From NCBI GenBank assembly GCA_002479655.1, contig DLOQ01000057.1, positions 26,666 to 33,802 on the forward strand: a stretch of 7,137 nucleotides of DNA. Direction: 5' to 3'. The notes below the pieces were generated by a model. The model was given only the letters and a program-made list of their open reading frames with translations, searched no databases and was not told where the DNA came from. Below, piece by piece: positions 5,764 through 7,137 of this stretch; position 1 is the stretch's first letter, and each line of letters opens with the position of its first letter. This DNA is from Lachnospiraceae bacterium UBA7480 (GTDB lineage Bacteria > Bacillota > Clostridia > Lachnospirales > Lachnospiraceae). The position numbers and the translations under genes were made by a program.

Positions 5764-6399
5764 ATGGCGGAAATATTTTTAAAAGCAATGAATATTAAGG
5801 AAATCACCCAAATTTATGAGTCAAGGATGAGATATGATTTTCCGGTACAGGAATTAAAACCGTTGGAAAATATAATAGAAATGATGGAACGCGGCGTGTA
5901 TGAAAGCCTGTCCGTTTATGATGGTAATGAGCAGGTAGGATATGCGCTTGTTTTGCTGGCAAAGGAAAGTCCTTACGGACTGCTTGATTATCTTGGGATC
6001 TTTCCGGACGCAAGAAACCGGGGTTATGGCGGTCGTGTATTATCCGCATTGGCAGAGCATTACAGGGACAGGACGCTGATGATTGAAAGCGAGCATCCGG
6101 AAGATGCGCCGGATGAGCGGATGGCGGAAAGAAGGCTGTGTTTTTACCGGCGTAACGGAGCCGTGGATACCGGTGTGGAAAGTATGGTCTATGGCGCGCA
6201 TTATATCAATTTTATTCTTTTGTGTGGAAATGGCACGGTGGAGGAGGATATCAAAGCAGCTGATAGTCCGTGGGATCAGTCGCAGCCTGCGGATACGGAG
6301 GTTAAGAAGATTCTGGAAGGGCTGTATCGGGAGATGATCCCGGACGAGGAAAAAAGAAAAAAATATCTGCAGTTTTGGAACGTAAAGAGTGGCGATTAG
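5764..6399 (+). CDS. GNAT-family N-acetyltransferase
   Basis: A 211-residue protein with a GNAT acyl-CoA-transferase core at residues ~1-150. The acetyl-CoA pyrophosphate-binding motif A is RNRGYGGRVL (84-93), fitting R-x-x-G-x-G, preceded by the strand GLLDYLGIFPD (72-82). The following strand TLMIESE (104-110) and LCFYRRNGAV (125-134), a typical motif B region, complete the fold. About 55 C-terminal residues beyond the core are charged, with a Lys-rich segment near 181-202; I do not recognise this extension. The acceptor substrate cannot be read from the sequence. GGAG sequences at 5750-5753 and 5757-5760 could serve as ribosome binding site for the ATG at 5764; an in-frame ATG at 5788 has no better signal. 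The gene lies 24 bases after the MocR regulator, so the two are probably cotranscribed. A strong terminator follows directly. Confidence 0.87.
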   Translation: MAEIFLKAMNIKEITQIYESRMRYDFPVQELKPLENIIEMMERGVYESLSVYDGNEQVGYALVLLAKESPYGLLDYLGIFPDARNRGYGGRVLSALAEHYRDRTLMIESEHPEDAPDERMAERRLCFYRRNGAVDTGVESMVYGAHYINFILLCGNGTVEEDIKAADSPWDQSQPADTEVKKILEGLYREMIPDEEKRKKYLQFWNVKSGD

Positions 6400-6406
6400 T
6401 GTCTTT

Positions 6407-6459
6407 TTTGATAAAAACCGGCAGCTTTGATTATTTCAATGCTGCCGGTTTTTATCAAA
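6407..6459. terminator. Strong bidirectional intrinsic terminator
   Basis: A 19-bp perfect inverted repeat (6407-6425 with 6441-6459) continues, after one mismatch, with four more pairs around a five-base loop (6431-6435). The GC-rich core ACCGGCAGC/GCTGCCGGT is flanked by five T on the + strand (GGTTTTT) and, read from the - strand, by TTTTT as well as the TTTTTT run at 6404-6409 on the complementary side. It ends both the GNAT transcript and the convergent epimerase transcript. Confidence 0.9.
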
Positions 6460-6481
6460 GGGAGTAAACCATGATACCGTA

Positions 6482-7137
6482 TTAATGAATCCCATTAAAT
6501 CTAACTTCGTAAATTTTGTTTTTGTCCGGCATATTTTCAAGGATTTCACCCGAATCATAGTCTTGCACTTTGCCAAAGAACATATAGGGCGAAACCGTAT
6601 GCTGCGAAGCCTCCTCCCACTCAGGCAAAGCATAATATAGAGAGCAGATTTCGCCTTTCACGCGTGCGGCAGTCATATAACTGAACAATGCGTGTTCAAA
6701 GCTGTGCAGTGAAGTTTTCCAATTATGTACTTTTGGGAAGTTGATTACAGGCTTGTTGTCCTTGCCGCTTACCATATGCCATATTTCGCCGTGCTCATGG
6801 TCTGTCATGACATCACGCCAATATTTATGGGTATTGTTGAGATAATGATAATAGGACGGATCGTGTATTGAGAGGATTTCTGCAGCCTGATCGAGCTCTG
6901 CAAGAATCCACCATTCCTTGTCCGTATCAAGACTTCCGTCGGCGTTCATGCGCCTTGCCCAGGAGCCGGTTTCTTCAATATAAGCGTCGTTTAAGATCTT
7001 ATCAATTTTTGGACGTGCAAAGTCAATATAAAACGGATCTCCGAGCATTTCTCCTATTTTTAAGATTACCCAGAAGGTTTTTACCGAATGTCCAAAATCG
7101 GTATGATCTGTACCCAGAGCCATGTGCTTGGAAGTAT
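6482..7137 (-). CDS. N-acylglucosamine 2-epimerase (AGE) family protein, C-terminal part
   Basis: The frame remains open to the window edge on the - strand (Thr-Ser-Lys-His before the Met at 7123), so that Met is internal and the N-terminal part is missing. About 217 of the usual ~390-410 residues are present. AGE proteins are (alpha/alpha)6-barrel sugar epimerases/isomerases in the cytosol (N-acylglucosamine 2-epimerase, cellobiose 2-epimerase and relatives). Counting from the Met at 7123, the visible marks are TDFGHSVKTFW (8-18), matching the conserved 'GH(D)xxxxW' helix with a catalytic-type His; KEWWILAELDQA (69-80); the region around DHEHGEIWH (107-115); and HNWKTSLHSFEHAL (133-146), the equivalent of the C-terminal W-K-x-x-x-H helix with the second key His. 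Which sugar it acts on cannot be told. It converges on the GNAT gene across the shared terminator. Confidence 0.8.
   Translation of the reverse strand, partial: TSKHMALGTDHTDFGHSVKTFWVILKIGEMLGDPFYIDFARPKIDKILNDAYIEETGSWARRMNADGSLDTDKEWWILAELDQAAEILSIHDPSYYHYLNNTHKYWRDVMTDHEHGEIWHMVSGKDNKPVINFPKVHNWKTSLHSFEHALFSYMTAARVKGEICSLYYALPEWEEASQHTVSPYMFFGKVQDYDSGEILENMPDKNKIYEVRFNGIH

Noticed and set aside
7121..7123. ATG as true start of the AGE-family gene
   Set aside because: The frame continues open to the window edge, the residues after it match the middle of the family barrel, and the product would be about half the family length.

Overview
The window looks like chromosomal DNA of a Gram-positive Clostridia member, probably Lachnospiraceae. 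The grounds are moderate GC, AT-rich intergenic DNA, purine-rich ribosome binding sites and the set of protein families; this is inference, and the species cannot be named. There are seven protein-coding genes. Two are cut by the window edges. No tRNA, rRNA, insertion sequence or CRISPR array was seen.

Left block (1-3243, + strand). The window opens inside a large c-di-GMP signalling gene. It encodes the tail of a GGDEF-like domain, a complete EAL phosphodiesterase domain with its catalytic residues in place, and an unusual C-terminal half of about 340 residues. That half is built from Gly-Ile-Gly-containing repeats about 29 residues long and looks like a beta-helix. After 25 bases comes thrH (phosphoserine phosphatase / homoserine phosphotransferase). 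Its stop codon overlaps by one base the start of a YbaK-type prolyl-tRNA editing protein (ProXp-ala family). The three genes read as one transcription unit.

Middle block (3257-6399). A pyridoxal/pyridoxamine kinase gene on the - strand converges on the left block. It is transcribed divergently from a MocR/PdxR-type regulator, which has a GntR helix-turn-helix fused to a PLP-binding aminotransferase-like domain. The 260-odd bases between them hold a perfectly phased triple 12-bp direct repeat next to the kinase start, a set of TATGG/CCATA half-sites, and candidate promoters in both directions. The simplest reading is a vitamin B6 salvage switch: the regulator senses PLP, the kinase product, and controls the kinase gene. 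A GNAT acetyltransferase gene follows the regulator in the same operon.

Right block (6400-7137). A long hairpin that can act as a terminator in both directions separates the GNAT gene from a convergent gene on the - strand. That gene encodes the C-terminal part of an N-acylglucosamine 2-epimerase (AGE) family protein, whose start lies beyond the window.

The items most worth a second look are the EAL/beta-helix fusion and the repeat-rich control region between the B6 kinase and the MocR regulator.
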